A DNA stretch of 64,000 nt from Acinetobacter nosocomialis. Its GTDB lineage: Bacteria; Pseudomonadota; Gammaproteobacteria; Pseudomonadales; Moraxellaceae. Numbering within the stretch: the stretch's first letter is position 1; every line of letters starts with the position of its first letter. The stretch is from the NCBI GenBank assembly GCA_025736915.1, contig CP107049.1, positions 434,001 to 498,000 on the forward strand. The letters are read 5' to 3'. The position numbers and the translations under genes were made by a program. Shown here piece after piece: positions 1-9,058 of this stretch. The notes below the pieces were generated by a model that made no database searches, was not told the DNA's origin, and worked only from the letters and a program-made list of their open reading frames with translations.

Positions 1-1207
1 TCTTGAGCAAAATCCAAACAATTCCGAAGAGTTAAATCTCTATTTAAAAGATGCATTAGTGGGTCATCATGATCTAATCGTTCAAATTGAGCGTCCAACC
101 GGACAAATTATTTTTAGCTCGGCCCCTGCAATTATTAACGCCCAATCTCTCATTAAATCTAAATATAATCCTTGGATTGAATGGAAAATAGAAAATAAAA
201 CTTATCGTGGATTAATTTATAACAAAGCTTCTGATCAAAATAATAATATTTCATCAGCTCAAATTATTGTGGGAATTGATACATCGGAGCACATTCATTT
301 CTTAAATGAGTTTAGGCGTCAGCTCTTATATATCGGCGTTATCGGTACATTTTGTTTAATGCTCTTAGGGTGGTTTGCTGCTTGGCGTGGACTCCGTCCA
401 GTTCAAAAAATGGCAAAGGTTGCAGAAGGTATTTCAGCTCAGCATCTCTCCGAGCGTTTAGAAGTCGACAATACACCAACTGAACTAAAATCATTAGCTA
501 TTGCATTCAACGATATGTTAGACCGGCTAGAAACAGCGGTAGGTAAACTCTCGGATTTTTCATCTGATCTTGCGCATGAAATGAGAACACCTATTAACAA
601 CTTATTGACTCAAACTCAGGTTTGTTTATCGCGTATCCGAGATATCACCACCTATCAGGAAATTCTATTTTCAAATTTAGAAGAGTTTGAACGTTTAGCC
701 CGAATGGTGTCTGATATGCTTTTTCTTGCAAAAGCAGAACATGGCTTACATAGAGCAAACTTACAGCGAGTGAATTTAGTCAAAGAAGTCTCAGCATTAT
801 TTGATTTTTATGATGCGATTGCTGCAGAAAAAGGCATGTCCCTAGAACAGATTGGTCAAGGTTACGTCGAGGGCGATCCTTCAATGTTGCGTCGTGCACT
901 TAGCAATCTGTTATCCAATGCAATCAAATATGGTAAATCAGATTCGATCATCGAAATTAATTGCCAACAGAATAATGATTCGACTGTATTAACAATTGAA
1001 AATGAAAGCTCACCCCTATCACAAGAACAACTCACTCGATTATTTGATCGTTTTTATCGTACAGATGCTTCGAGACAGCGTGTTGAAGAAGGCACAGGTT
1101 TAGGACTAGCAATAACCAAATCAATCCTTGATGTACATGGCGCTATAATTCAAGCCAACTATGACGATGGGCGCATTATTTTTAAAATTCTCTTTAAAAA
1201 TTTATAG
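1..1207 (+). CDS. copS: Heavy-metal (copper) sensor histidine kinase, 5' end outside window
   Basis: The reading frame is open to the left edge (frame starting at base 2), so the first part of the gene is missing. The visible part has a sensor region, a membrane segment (LLYIGVIGTFCLMLLGWFAA), a HAMP linker starting at GLRPV, the phosphoacceptor H-box AHEMRTP (His codon near 575), the N-box LLSNAIKYG and the G-box GTGLGLAI. This order matches the CusS/CopS/PcoS heavy-metal sensor kinases of about 460 residues. Family members sense periplasmic metal and phosphorylate a CusR/CopR-type regulator, which should be encoded just left of the window. The neighbouring copper ATPase and copCD support copper as signal; this is inference from context. 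Confidence 0.88.
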   Translation, partial: LEQNPNNSEELNLYLKDALVGHHDLIVQIERPTGQIIFSSAPAIINAQSLIKSKYNPWIEWKIENKTYRGLIYNKASDQNNNISSAQIIVGIDTSEHIHFLNEFRRQLLYIGVIGTFCLMLLGWFAAWRGLRPVQKMAKVAEGISAQHLSERLEVDNTPTELKSLAIAFNDMLDRLETAVGKLSDFSSDLAHEMRTPINNLLTQTQVCLSRIRDITTYQEILFSNLEEFERLARMVSDMLFLAKAEHGLHRANLQRVNLVKEVSALFDFYDAIAAEKGMSLEQIGQGYVEGDPSMLRRALSNLLSNAIKYGKSDSIIEINCQQNNDSTVLTIENESSPLSQEQLTRLFDRFYRTDASRQRVEEGTGLGLAITKSILDVHGAIIQANYDDGRIIFKILFKNL

Positions 1208-1265
1208 TGAAAAATATATGACTACTCATTTTTAGTTGCTCAACTTAATGAGTAGTCGGAAACAA

Positions 1266-3632
1266 CTAGTTTTGACTACGTAACCTTAAAGCGTTACCAA
1301 TTACTGATGCTGAACTTAAACTCATAGCCAAAGCTGCAATCATTGGGGAAAGCAACCAGCCAGTAAATGGATATAAAATACCCGCAGCCAAAGGAATACC
1401 TAAAGCATTATAAAGAAATGCGAACATGAGATTTTGCTTCATATTTTTAATGGTTGCCTCTGATAGCGAACGAGCAGTCTCGATACCTCGTAAATCACCT
1501 TTTACTAAAGTAACTTGGGCGCTATTCATTGCAACGTCTGTGCCAGTTCCCATCGCAATTCCGATATCTGCTTGAGCTAGCGCTGGAGCATCATTAATTC
1601 CGTCACCCGCCATTGCAACCACTCTTCCTTCTTTTTGCAATTTATGCACAAGTTGCAGTTTATCTGCGGGTTTGACTTCCCCATAAACTTCATCAATTCC
1701 TAAGCGACTACCAACTGATTTAGCTGTTGTTAAGCCATCCCCTGTAGCCATTACGATTCTTAGACCTGAATTTTTTAATGAAAGAACAGCCTCAGGTGTA
1801 CTTATTTTGATTGGATCTGAAACAGCCAATAATCCTTTTAGTTGTCCATCAACAGCTAAATACATAACACTCGCACCTTCTGATCTTAATTCTTCAGCTT
1901 GAGGTATAAATGAATCAACGGATATCCCCAGTTGTTCCATTAATGCGGTATTACCTAAAGATAATTGTTGTCCATTTAACTCGCCCTTAACACCAATGCC
2001 AGAGCCTGACTCAAAAGATGTCGGTTTGGTCAGTGCAAGATTTCTTTCACGGGCAGCCCGCACAATTGCATCTGCTAAAGGATGTTCACTACCTTGATCT
2101 AAACTGGCAGCTAATCGAAGAACTTCATTTTCTTCATACCCTGAAACAGCAATAGCCTTATCAAAGGATGGCTTACCTTCTGTTAAAGTACCTGTTTTAT
2201 CAATAATTAAAGTATCAACTTTTCTTAAATTTTCTATTGCAGCGGCATCCCGAAAAAGTACGCCATTTGAAGCACCACGCCCTGTTGCCACCATAATCGA
2301 CATAGGTGTAGCTAACCCTAACGCACATGGGCAAGCAATAATTAAAACAGCGACCGCATTGATTAACCCATAGACCCAACTTGGTTCTGGTCCAAATATC
2401 CCCCAACCGAAAAAAGTAAGAATAGAAATACCAATGACAACCAAAACAAACCATCCTGCCACTTGGTCTGCCATTCTTTGCATGGGTGCTTTTGAACGTT
2501 GAGCTTGAGACACCATTTGAACTATTTGGGAAAGTACAGTTAAAGATCCAACCTTTTCTGAACGCATCACTAATGAACCATTCATGTTCATTGTTGCACC
2601 TATCACTTGGTCACCTACTCGTTTTGTAACTGGAACGGGTTCTCCTGTTAACATCGACTCATCAATAGAACTTGAACCTTCGGTAATAACTCCATCAACT
2701 GGTACCTTCTCACCTGGCCTTACTCGAAGTAAATCTCCAACATGTACATGGGAAAGTGGAATATCTTCTTCTTGTCCATCCTCATTAATTTTTCTTGCAG
2801 TCTTGGGAGCCAGCCCAAGTAAAGATTTAATTGCTGCCGAGGTCTGTGACCGAGCTTTTAACTCAAGCACTTGGCCTAATAAAGTCAGTGAGATAATGGC
2901 GGCTGTAGCTTCAAAATATACAGCGACACGCCCCATAGAAACAAAAGAATCTGGAAATACTTGTGGAGTCAAAGTCCCAACGAGACTGTATATAAATGCT
3001 GCCCCCGTTCCGATTCCAATTAAAGTCCACATATTAGGACTACGATTTAAAATTGATTGCCAACATCTAACAAAAAACGGCCAGCCTGCCCAAAAAACAA
3101 TAGGTAAAGTAAGTACGAGTTCAATCCAACTCTGTACCCGCATTTCAAACCAATTCAGCTGATGACCAAACATCGCCAAAAATACTACAATCAGGGTCAA
3201 CGGTAAGGTGTACCAAAATCTTCTTTTAAAATCCTTGAGCTCAGGATTTTCATCTGCTTCATCTAAGTTTGGAAGTAAAGGTTCTAATGTCATACCGCAA
3301 ATAGGACAATTTCCTGGGTGATTCTGTCGAATTTCAGGATGCATTGGACAAGTGTAAATTGTAGAAGTATTCGCATTTGCTAACTGATTAACTTCAATTG
3401 AATTTATATTATTTATGTTTTGAGATTCTTTTGCTGTACTCGTTTTTTCCAGTTTATTCATATAAAAAGTAGGATCATTTTTAAATTTTAAGTGGCATTT
3501 TTCACTGCAAAAGTAAAAAGTTCTATGATGAAATTTTTCGGAAAATTTACTTTCTTCTGTTACCTTCATACCGCAGACGGGGTCTATATGGGTATTGTTG
3601 CCATTTTTGTCTTCATGATGATGATGGTCCAT
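1266..3632 (-). CDS. copA: Copper-translocating P1B-type ATPase (Cu+ exporter) with YHS and CPMHP metal-binding N-terminus
   Basis: A 788-residue inner-membrane ATPase that should pump Cu(I) out of the cytoplasm. The N-terminus is His-rich (DHHHHED), followed by a YHS/TRASH-like domain (DPVCGM, CSEKC) and a second metal-binding motif (YTCPMHPEI...CPICGM) near residues 93-118, instead of the usual ferredoxin-like MXCXXC domains. Catalytic signatures are intact: phosphatase TGEPVPV, membrane CPC (IACPCALG, about residue 433), phosphorylation DKTGTLTEG (about 477), hinge [11 protein letters not shown]. The TM7 YN (FLYNALGIP) and TM8 MSLSSASV signatures are those of Cu+ (P1B-1) pumps. The start is well supported by AAGGAGG six bases before the ATG. 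It diverges from copC and shares the 3633-3899 control region. Confidence 0.95.
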   Translation of the reverse strand: MDHHHHEDKNGNNTHIDPVCGMKVTEESKFSEKFHHRTFYFCSEKCHLKFKNDPTFYMNKLEKTSTAKESQNINNINSIEVNQLANANTSTIYTCPMHPEIRQNHPGNCPICGMTLEPLLPNLDEADENPELKDFKRRFWYTLPLTLIVVFLAMFGHQLNWFEMRVQSWIELVLTLPIVFWAGWPFFVRCWQSILNRSPNMWTLIGIGTGAAFIYSLVGTLTPQVFPDSFVSMGRVAVYFEATAAIISLTLLGQVLELKARSQTSAAIKSLLGLAPKTARKINEDGQEEDIPLSHVHVGDLLRVRPGEKVPVDGVITEGSSSIDESMLTGEPVPVTKRVGDQVIGATMNMNGSLVMRSEKVGSLTVLSQIVQMVSQAQRSKAPMQRMADQVAGWFVLVVIGISILTFFGWGIFGPEPSWVYGLINAVAVLIIACPCALGLATPMSIMVATGRGASNGVLFRDAAAIENLRKVDTLIIDKTGTLTEGKPSFDKAIAVSGYEENEVLRLAASLDQGSEHPLADAIVRAARERNLALTKPTSFESGSGIGVKGELNGQQLSLGNTALMEQLGISVDSFIPQAEELRSEGASVMYLAVDGQLKGLLAVSDPIKISTPEAVLSLKNSGLRIVMATGDGLTTAKSVGSRLGIDEVYGEVKPADKLQLVHKLQKEGRVVAMAGDGINDAPALAQADIGIAMGTGTDVAMNSAQVTLVKGDLRGIETARSLSEATIKNMKQNLMFAFLYNALGIPLAAGILYPFTGWLLSPMIAALAMSLSSASVIGNALRLRSQN

Positions 3633-3751
3633 AAAAAACCTCCTTCATGTTTAATTTTAAAGTAGCGAATACATTAATTTTTCTTACTTGTTTATTTAAT
3701 AATCACTATCTTGTTTAAAGTAAGTGTAGCACTTGTATGTTTTCAAATTTA

Positions 3752-3773
3752 AAAATAACAAAAATGTAATTTT
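3752..3773. promoter_or_regulatory. CopR/CusR-type operator palindrome
   Basis: Half-sites AAAATAACA and TGTAATTTT are separated by AAAA, 22 bp in total, with one mismatched position per arm. The E. coli CusR box has the same length and form (AAAATGACA ... TGTCATTTT). It lies in the intergenic region between the divergent copper ATPase and copC genes, where a CopR-type regulator would act on both. Assignment is by similarity to the known box plus context. Confidence 0.7.
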
Positions 3774-3899
3774 GGAGTCATCAACGCGTTTCTCTCAATC
3801 TTGAATAATAGGCATACAAAGAGTGTGACCAATAAAGTACGTCCTTTATTTTAATTCAGTCATTACTTAGTCAAATATTCATTTTACGAGGATAAAAAC

Positions 3900-4271
3900 A
3901 TGAAGCTTGTTCACAACAAAATGACCGCTCTACAGAATGTTCTAGTAGGAGCAACTATGATTGTTGCTACCTCAAACGTATTTGCACATGTCAGCCTAGT
4001 AAGCGCAACTCCCGCTATTAATGCTTCGGTAGTGAGTCAACCTAAAAATATAACACTGAATTTCGGCGGCGAAGTCATGTTAATGAACGTTAAGTTGCTT
4101 GATGCTCAACGTAGAGACATTCCTTTAAATTACCAAGTGAGTCATGATTTAAAAAAATCATTTGAAGTCGCTGTACCAAAGCTAAAGAAAGGAAAATATA
4201 CGGTAGCTTGGAGCACAATGGGCTCTGATGGTCACAACATGAGTGGCGAATATACTTTCACTATTAAATAA
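3900..4271 (+). CDS. copC: Periplasmic copper-resistance protein CopC
   Basis: A 123-residue secreted protein of the CopC/PcoC/YobA family, a small beta-barrel copper carrier. The signal peptide ends at NVFA/H, leaving His as the first mature residue, the known N-terminal Cu(II) ligand. The conserved C-terminal Cu(II)-site region is present as GSDGHNMSGEYTF (Asp and His). A Met-containing stretch (VMLMNVKL) is in the usual place, though it is less Met-rich than in plasmid PcoC. An SD-like GAGGA lies 8-9 bases before the ATG. It is followed by copD 70 bases downstream on the same strand. Confidence 0.92.
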   Translation: MKLVHNKMTALQNVLVGATMIVATSNVFAHVSLVSATPAINASVVSQPKNITLNFGGEVMLMNVKLLDAQRRDIPLNYQVSHDLKKSFEVAVPKLKKGKYTVAWSTMGSDGHNMSGEYTFTIK

Positions 4272-4341
4272 ACCTCAAAAATAAAAAAGTATTACTAGCC
4301 CGTGCCAGCAATGAGCTGACATATTATATAGAGAAAAGAAA

Positions 4342-5223
4342 ATGGTGCCTGAAACTTGGATATATGTGACTTGGCTTGTTAAAGCTTTTTTATATTTGGG
4401 AACCGCATTTTTTATTGGAGGCGCTTTCTGTTATTTCTTGCTTGGACCCTATGTAGAAATTAAAAAAATTATTATCAAATACATTACTGTTGGTGCAGTT
4501 TTAGGACTAATCTCAAGTGGTTTGGGTTTCTTTATTCTGATCGGAAGTTTTGCCAATACTGGCCTTTCAGGCATGTGGAATAGTAATTATATAACCATAC
4601 TCATAAATACTCCTACTGGGCATGCTCATGTCATTCGATCAATGAGCTTTCTGCTTATATTGCTCTTTATGCTCGTAAAGTTAAACAGTGGAATTAGTCA
4701 GATTTCTAAATTTGAAGGATCGATTTTCACTCTACTATTAATACCCATTGTTTTCAGTTTTTCTCAATTAGGTCATGTCACGAATTTATCCTTATTTGCG
4801 CAAATCTTACTATCAACACATGTACTCGCAATGTCTTTATGGATGGGTTCACTCTATCCCTTATGGAAAACGAGCAGAATAATTCAAGGCCTAGCGTTAA
4901 AAGAACGTATGCATCTTTTTGGAAAAATTGCAGCCTTTATTGTCGGAGTTTTACTTCTCTGTGGTGTTACTATTACCCTGCTGTTACTTAAAAATTTCAA
5001 TGCGCTACTCAATACTCCTTACGGGCATGGGCTTATTATCAAACTGCTCTTTGTGCTATCTATTTTATTACTAGCAGCCTTTAACAAATGGTATTTCACC
5101 CCTCGTTTACAGCATCCAAAATTTGCAAACCAGTTGGGTTACGCCATTTTATTTGAAATGTCATTAGGCCTAGCCATCCTTTTAACAACAGGCTACATCA
5201 CAACTGTTGTTGGTATTGAATAA
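4342..5223 (+). CDS. copD: Copper-resistance inner-membrane protein CopD
   Basis: A 293-residue polytopic membrane protein with about eight hydrophobic segments, matching the CopD/PcoD family (about 290-310 residues). Conserved family stretches include LLSTHVLAMSLWMGSLYPLW, with His and Trp in a membrane helix, and GHGLIIKLLFV. The family is thought to work with CopC in moving copper across the inner membrane; direction and mechanism are not settled. It lies directly after copC and is probably co-transcribed. GAGAAAAG precedes the ATG. Confidence 0.9.
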   Translation: MVPETWIYVTWLVKAFLYLGTAFFIGGAFCYFLLGPYVEIKKIIIKYITVGAVLGLISSGLGFFILIGSFANTGLSGMWNSNYITILINTPTGHAHVIRSMSFLLILLFMLVKLNSGISQISKFEGSIFTLLLIPIVFSFSQLGHVTNLSLFAQILLSTHVLAMSLWMGSLYPLWKTSRIIQGLALKERMHLFGKIAAFIVGVLLLCGVTITLLLLKNFNALLNTPYGHGLIIKLLFVLSILLLAAFNKWYFTPRLQHPKFANQLGYAILFEMSLGLAILLTTGYITTVVGIE

Positions 5224-5325
5224 AAAAGAAATATAAATTTAGAAAGTGAGTATTAAGAAATAGTTTTGCCAAATTAAATAAGTAAACGTTCAATTTTGGT
5301 AAGAGTAATAGTTCTTATAAGATCC

Positions 5326-5371
5326 GCAAAGAGCACTGTTTAGTCACCCTTACTGAAACAGTGCTCTTTGC
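5326..5371. terminator. Long perfect hairpin downstream of copD
   Basis: A 16-bp perfect inverted repeat (left arm 5326-5341, right arm 5356-5371; GCAAAGAGCACTGTTT and its complement) flanks a 14-base loop. It lies about 100 bases after copD. There is no clear T-run after either arm, so it is only a tentative terminator; a stable mRNA 3' end or a protein-binding palindrome are alternatives. Confidence 0.5.
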
Positions 5372-5516
5372 TTCATCACAACTCCTATCCAGTAGAGTTC
5401 GATGCATAGAAGTAGTGTATGGCTGTCGACCTCAAAATGTTTACTGTATTTTCAGTTTTTTTAAATGATCTCAGCATAAAAATCACGTATATTAAAAATT
5501 AACAGAAGAATCTTCT

Positions 5517-6014
5517 TTGGTTTATATTTTGAACAGCACAGAATACACACTAGATCGCATAGATCGGAAAATATTATCTGCCCTTCGTGGAAATGGACGC
5601 TTAACGGTTGCACAGCTCGCTGAAGAGGTTGGACTTTCATCTTCACCCTGCTGGACTCGACTCAAGCGTTTAGAAAGCCTAAAAATTATTGAAGGCTATA
5701 CGGTAAACGTAAACCCAAAAGCGATTGGTATTCACGAGTTGTTCTTTATTGAAATTACGCTAGAACGTCACGACGACGAAATGCTAGAAAACTTTAGTGA
5801 AGCCTTGGCAGACATTCCCGAAGTAGTCGAGGCGCATTTAGTTACGGGTGACTATGACTACTTGGTGAAAGTAGCCGTAAAAGATGCCGAACACTACGAA
5901 CGCTTTTTACGTAAAAAGCTCTATTCGATTAAAGGTATTCGGCATACGCGTTCAACCTTTGCCCTACGACCACTTAAATCTGCCAACACTGCCGACTTAA
6001 TGTTGATTGAATAA
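5517..6014 (+). CDS. Lrp/AsnC-family transcriptional regulator
   Basis: A 165-residue DNA-binding regulator. Residues about 12-60 form the AsnC winged helix-turn-helix (LTVAQLAEEVGLSSSPCWTR), and residues 75-150 the RAM ligand-binding domain (VTGDYDYLVKV, a typical Lrp motif). The best start is TTG at 5517 with GAAGAA about six bases upstream; a second TTG at 5529 is possible. It stands alone between the copper genes and a convergent aroQ, so no target can be inferred from neighbours. Lrp-type proteins usually answer to amino acids and often control themselves; the ligand is unknown here. Confidence 0.88.
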   Translation: MVYILNSTEYTLDRIDRKILSALRGNGRLTVAQLAEEVGLSSSPCWTRLKRLESLKIIEGYTVNVNPKAIGIHELFFIEITLERHDDEMLENFSEALADIPEVVEAHLVTGDYDYLVKVAVKDAEHYERFLRKKLYSIKGIRHTRSTFALRPLKSANTADLMLIE

Positions 6015-6042
6015 TTGACTTATATAAGCCGCTTTAGGTGCT

Positions 6043-6600
6043 TCATTGTTTTAATTTGATTTTATTCAATGTTACACATAAGGCTTTCTTGTCAGCTTCT
6101 TTAAGTTGAGGGTGCTGAACTGACCACATATAGCTACAACCATGCGGCGCCTTGTTATTATTTTTCTTAAGTTCATAGGCAATATTTTTTAGAAGCTCGG
6201 TATTTAAAGAACTAATTTTTAAACGCACTTCGCTTAAGTCCTGAGGCTTCCAGTTGGTTTCAGGGCTAGACAACCAATCTGCTCTATATCGGTACTGAAT
6301 AGCTTTCGCTACATTCATTTGTGTCACTATAAACGGCTTTACTGTTTCACTGTTCAGTCCAAAAGATTCGGCCTCAGAAAGTGATTGGTCAAGTACTTTC
6401 TTTTCTTGAGTTAAATCTTCAATCGGTAAATGCTGCTCTGCTTTATAGCCTGCGACATCTTTCATATAAGATAAGCGCTCATTAACTAAACGTGCTGCTT
6501 GATCATATTGATATGCTTGTGCCAGTGAAGAAAAGCACATCAAAGCTACTACTGTAGTCGCTACCTTAACCGTTTGTTGAGCATTCTTAATATTTAACAT
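6043..6600 (-). CDS. aroQ: Periplasmic gamma-subclass chorismate mutase (*AroQ)
   Basis: A 185-residue protein with a cleavable signal peptide (ATTVVALMCFSSLAQA). It converts chorismate to prephenate. The mature part starts with the AroQ helix (ARLVNERLSYMKDVAGYKA) and continues with LPIEDLTQEKKVLDQ and FIVTQMNVAKAIQYRYRADW, all characteristic of secreted *AroQ from Salmonella, Yersinia and Pseudomonas. Two Cys residues in the C-terminal half (CSYMW and KALC) may form the disulfide seen in this subclass. No aromatic amino-acid genes are adjacent, and its periplasmic role is not understood in the family. It is convergent with the Lrp-type gene. Confidence 0.9.
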   Translation of the reverse strand: MLNIKNAQQTVKVATTVVALMCFSSLAQAYQYDQAARLVNERLSYMKDVAGYKAEQHLPIEDLTQEKKVLDQSLSEAESFGLNSETVKPFIVTQMNVAKAIQYRYRADWLSSPETNWKPQDLSEVRLKISSLNTELLKNIAYELKKNNNKAPHGCSYMWSVQHPQLKEADKKALCVTLNKIKLKQ

Positions 6601-6678
6601 TTGAGTACCTATCGAAATTATTGTTGTGCTGTCATTCCAAAGCAGTACTCTATTTTAAGAACACGCGAAAGTAAAATC

Positions 6679-7362
6679 TCACGATACGCTGAGCTCTTGG
6701 CTCCATGCAGAGTCAGATTGGTGATAGATGTGCTGGCACACTTGTTTAACAGATGAAATAAAGTGCGGGTTTTGTCCATCCCATTTTTCCACCATGCAAT
6801 ACGTCACATGTATGCCTTTGGGCTGAAACTCTCTTGCCAACGACTGCGATAACGCTCGAATACTCGCAAACATACTTTGGCTTAATACATCGTGGTGAGC
6901 CGAATGATGAGATGGCGCTCCAAGAAAAATAACTGTACCCCGCTGCTGTTTTAACATGGGTTTAAGTACTAACTGCGACACGCTCACGGCACTTAAACCT
7001 GTGGTCTGCCAACTGTGCTCAATTTCTTCTAAAGATAAAGCTTCAATATTTGGTGCAGATGAAAAATTTGGCTGAAACACGCATAACTCAATGGTATGAC
7101 GATGCTCTGTTATATATTTCAGCAGACTTTTTAAATGCTTAGTTTTTACCAAGTTTAAGCGGACACTCGTCATGCCATCATTTATAGAACTTACTTGTAT
7201 GTTCCGAACAGTAGAATCATGTATGACTTGATATACATGTAATGGAGCTTGATAGTTTTTATCTAAAATTACAAAATCATGGTCGAGTAGTTCTATATCA
7301 TGACCGGCCACAACCACACAGCCCTGCTTTTTTTGAAACTTCTGAAATATTGTTTTTAGCAT
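6679..7362 (-). CDS. Short-chain dehydrogenase-like protein lacking catalytic motifs
   Basis: A 227-residue protein resembling the fold of short-chain dehydrogenases in its C-terminal half (QRGTVIFLGAPS, FASIRALSQSLAREF, GIHVTYCMVE). The N-terminal Gly-rich nucleotide loop is not recognisable and the Tyr-x3-Lys pair is absent, so activity is doubtful. It starts nine bases after the stop of the upstream SDR gene with GAGAG before its ATG, as the last gene of a GST-SDR-SDR-like operon. It may be a regulatory or structural partner of the intact SDR; this is inference. Confidence 0.6.
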   Translation of the reverse strand: MLKTIFQKFQKKQGCVVVAGHDIELLDHDFVILDKNYQAPLHVYQVIHDSTVRNIQVSSINDGMTSVRLNLVKTKHLKSLLKYITEHRHTIELCVFQPNFSSAPNIEALSLEEIEHSWQTTGLSAVSVSQLVLKPMLKQQRGTVIFLGAPSHHSAHHDVLSQSMFASIRALSQSLAREFQPKGIHVTYCMVEKWDGQNPHFISSVKQVCQHIYHQSDSAWSQELSVS

Positions 7363-7371
7363 ATTCGTCTC

Positions 7372-8133
7372 TCAAAATTTTTCTTGGTATGGGCGTAAAT
7401 CTAACTCATGTGTCCAGAGCTCAGGGCTTTGCAGATAAAGCATCCAATAGTTTTCTGCTATTGCATCAAGATTAAGTCCACCCGTTCCCCGTGTAAGACG
7501 TGCTAAACGACCTAGATCAAATAAAGCTTTATTAATTCTGTCACCATTTACCATTCCGTCAATAATGACATGAGCAATATGAATGCCTTGTGTTTTATAT
7601 ATTTGAGCTAGATTTAATGCATAAGCTCGCAACGCAGATTTACCCATCGTAAAAGCAGCAAAAAAGGGCTTTCCACGTAATGAAGCACTCGCCCCAGTAA
7701 AAATAAGCGTGCCGTGATTTTGTTCTTTAAAAATTTTTAGGCAGCTTTGAGAAACCAAATAAGCTGATAAAAACGTGGATTGCCACATATCATTAAAAAA
7801 CGATAGCGGGCTGCGTAAAAAAATTGAGGGAATATTCCCTCCAACATTATGAATAACAGCGGTAATACGTTCGTTTTGACTAGTAACGGTGTCAAATAGG
7901 GCCTGTACTTGATGTATATCTTCGGCATCTAAACGAAACGCAACAGCTTCACCACCCTTTGCATGGATTTCGGCAGCGACTGCTTCAATTTTCTGGAAAG
8001 TTCGCCCAGCAACGTAAACTTTTAAGCCTTCTTTTGCAAAACGATGACAAACGGCTGCTCCGATCCCCTGCGAAGCCCCGACACCAATAACAACTGCACA
8101 ATCTCGTGTTTTATTCGGTGGTTCTAATGACAT
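7372..8133 (-). CDS. SDR-family NAD(P)-dependent oxidoreductase
   Basis: About 253 residues with a Rossmann nucleotide loop (GVGASQGIG) and the SDR core NVGG. The usual catalytic Tyr-x3-Lys appears as Phe-x3-Lys (FTMGKSALRAY), so the Tyr is replaced by Phe at the expected position after the Ser strand (FTGASAS). The substrate is unknown. I chose the ATG at 8133 because AGGGTG lies about nine bases upstream and the Rossmann strand then begins near residue 10; a longer frame reaches 8172 but overlaps the upstream gene. It follows the GST gene by seven bases, so the two are co-transcribed. Confidence 0.82.
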   Translation of the reverse strand: MSLEPPNKTRDCAVVIGVGASQGIGAAVCHRFAKEGLKVYVAGRTFQKIEAVAAEIHAKGGEAVAFRLDAEDIHQVQALFDTVTSQNERITAVIHNVGGNIPSIFLRSPLSFFNDMWQSTFLSAYLVSQSCLKIFKEQNHGTLIFTGASASLRGKPFFAAFTMGKSALRAYALNLAQIYKTQGIHIAHVIIDGMVNGDRINKALFDLGRLARLTRGTGGLNLDAIAENYWMLYLQSPELWTHELDLRPYQEKF

Positions 8134-8140
8134 AATCGTT

Positions 8141-8827
8141 TCACCCTGTTTGTTTTTTATACCATAAAGCAATAAACGGACGATTCAAAATTTCTTTACT
8201 AAACTTTTTACTTGTTCGAACGACTTCACCAAGTTGAGCAACCACAGCAATATCCGCAATCGTCTGGTTATTTCCCACCAACCATTCACTTTGTGATAAG
8301 ACCTGCTCAATACGGTTTAAGTGTTTAATAAACTCTGCTTCAACATCCTCGGCTTTCATTCGGCCCAAGCCCTGAAAGAAAAGCTGTGTTTTTAATTCGG
8401 CTAAAATAAAAGCTTTCACCATTGGCTTTTCATAGGCTGGCCGACCAATGCTACTAATACGGATGGCTTCCTCTAAAGCTTCCGAATCATTTACCCTTAA
8501 ATATACTTCATAAAAATAAAGAGACTCATCTGCCCAGTCTTCCCACAGTTCGGCAAGTGCTTTTTGATTTGGATCTGCGGGATAAAGTCGCGGTGTATCT
8601 GGATAGGCTTCATCTAAATAGCGAGCAATACGAGTACTGTCTTGTATACGTTGTCCTTTATGATCAATAACGGGTACTTTACCCACTTTACTTAGCAAAG
8701 GAACTTTGGCGCCAAGAATACCGTTATAATTTACTGTATCAAATGGAATTCCCTTAAATTTCAAAGCCCTTGCAACTTTTTGACAAAACGGAGAAATTTC
8801 CCACTGGTGCAAAATAATATCCGACAT
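8141..8827 (-). CDS. Glutathione S-transferase family protein
   Basis: A 228-residue cytosolic protein. The thioredoxin-like N-domain is clear (ILHQWEISPFCQKVARAL, then GKVPVIDHKGQRI and the glutathione-binding DSTRIARYLDE), followed by an all-helical C-domain (ADESLYFYEVYLRV). SPFCQK places Ser and Cys at the usual catalytic site of GST/glutaredoxin-like members. It is the first gene of the three-gene operon with two SDR-type genes, suggesting thiol-linked detoxification or reduction of an electrophile. A good promoter lies upstream (see 8891-8919). Confidence 0.87.
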   Translation of the reverse strand: MSDIILHQWEISPFCQKVARALKFKGIPFDTVNYNGILGAKVPLLSKVGKVPVIDHKGQRIQDSTRIARYLDEAYPDTPRLYPADPNQKALAELWEDWADESLYFYEVYLRVNDSEALEEAIRISSIGRPAYEKPMVKAFILAELKTQLFFQGLGRMKAEDVEAEFIKHLNRIEQVLSQSEWLVGNNQTIADIAVVAQLGEVVRTSKKFSKEILNRPFIALWYKKQTG

Positions 8828-8866
8828 TGGTTTACCTTTATTTTTTAATTACTTGTTTTCACATAC

Positions 8867-8885
8867 TAGTTCTTTTTTGGAACTA
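8867..8885. promoter_or_regulatory. Inverted repeat, probable operator at the GST promoter
   Basis: TAGTTC and GAACTA are separated by seven bases (TTTTTTG on the plus strand). The repeat sits just downstream of the -10 box of the GST promoter, covering the expected transcription start, the classic position for a repressor. The regulator is not encoded next to it. Confidence 0.5.
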
Positions 8886-8890
8886 ACCAA

Positions 8891-8919
8891 TAAATATACA
8901 GAATACCTTTTTAAGTCAA
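8891..8919 (-). promoter_or_regulatory. Sigma-70 promoter of the GST-SDR operon
   Basis: Read on the minus strand, TTGACT (8919-8914) is followed by a 17-base spacer and TATTTA (8896-8891). The start of transcription would fall near 8884, about 57 bases before the GST start codon. Confidence 0.6.
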
Positions 8920-9017
8920 ACCATTTTTGATGACGGTCAAGTTTCTAAAACTAAGAATTATTTGATTTTTATTATTTATATTTTAGCAATTTCTAGCCAA
9001 TACAATTTGAATTATAA

Positions 9018-9041
9018 GAAGCTCTGTCATAAAAGAGCTTC
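9018..9041 (-). terminator. Terminator-like hairpin after the pilus operon
   Basis: GAAGCTCT and AGAGCTTC flank an eight-base loop, 18 bases beyond the tip-protein stop codon. The T-rich tail on the minus strand is imperfect (TTCTTATAATT with the arm), so strength is uncertain. Confidence 0.5.
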
Positions 9042-9058
9042 CTCTATAGATTTGACAA

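Noticed and set aside
2584..3162. 192-codon frame opposite the copper ATPase
   Set aside because: Antisense to a strongly conserved gene, no domain, no ribosome site.
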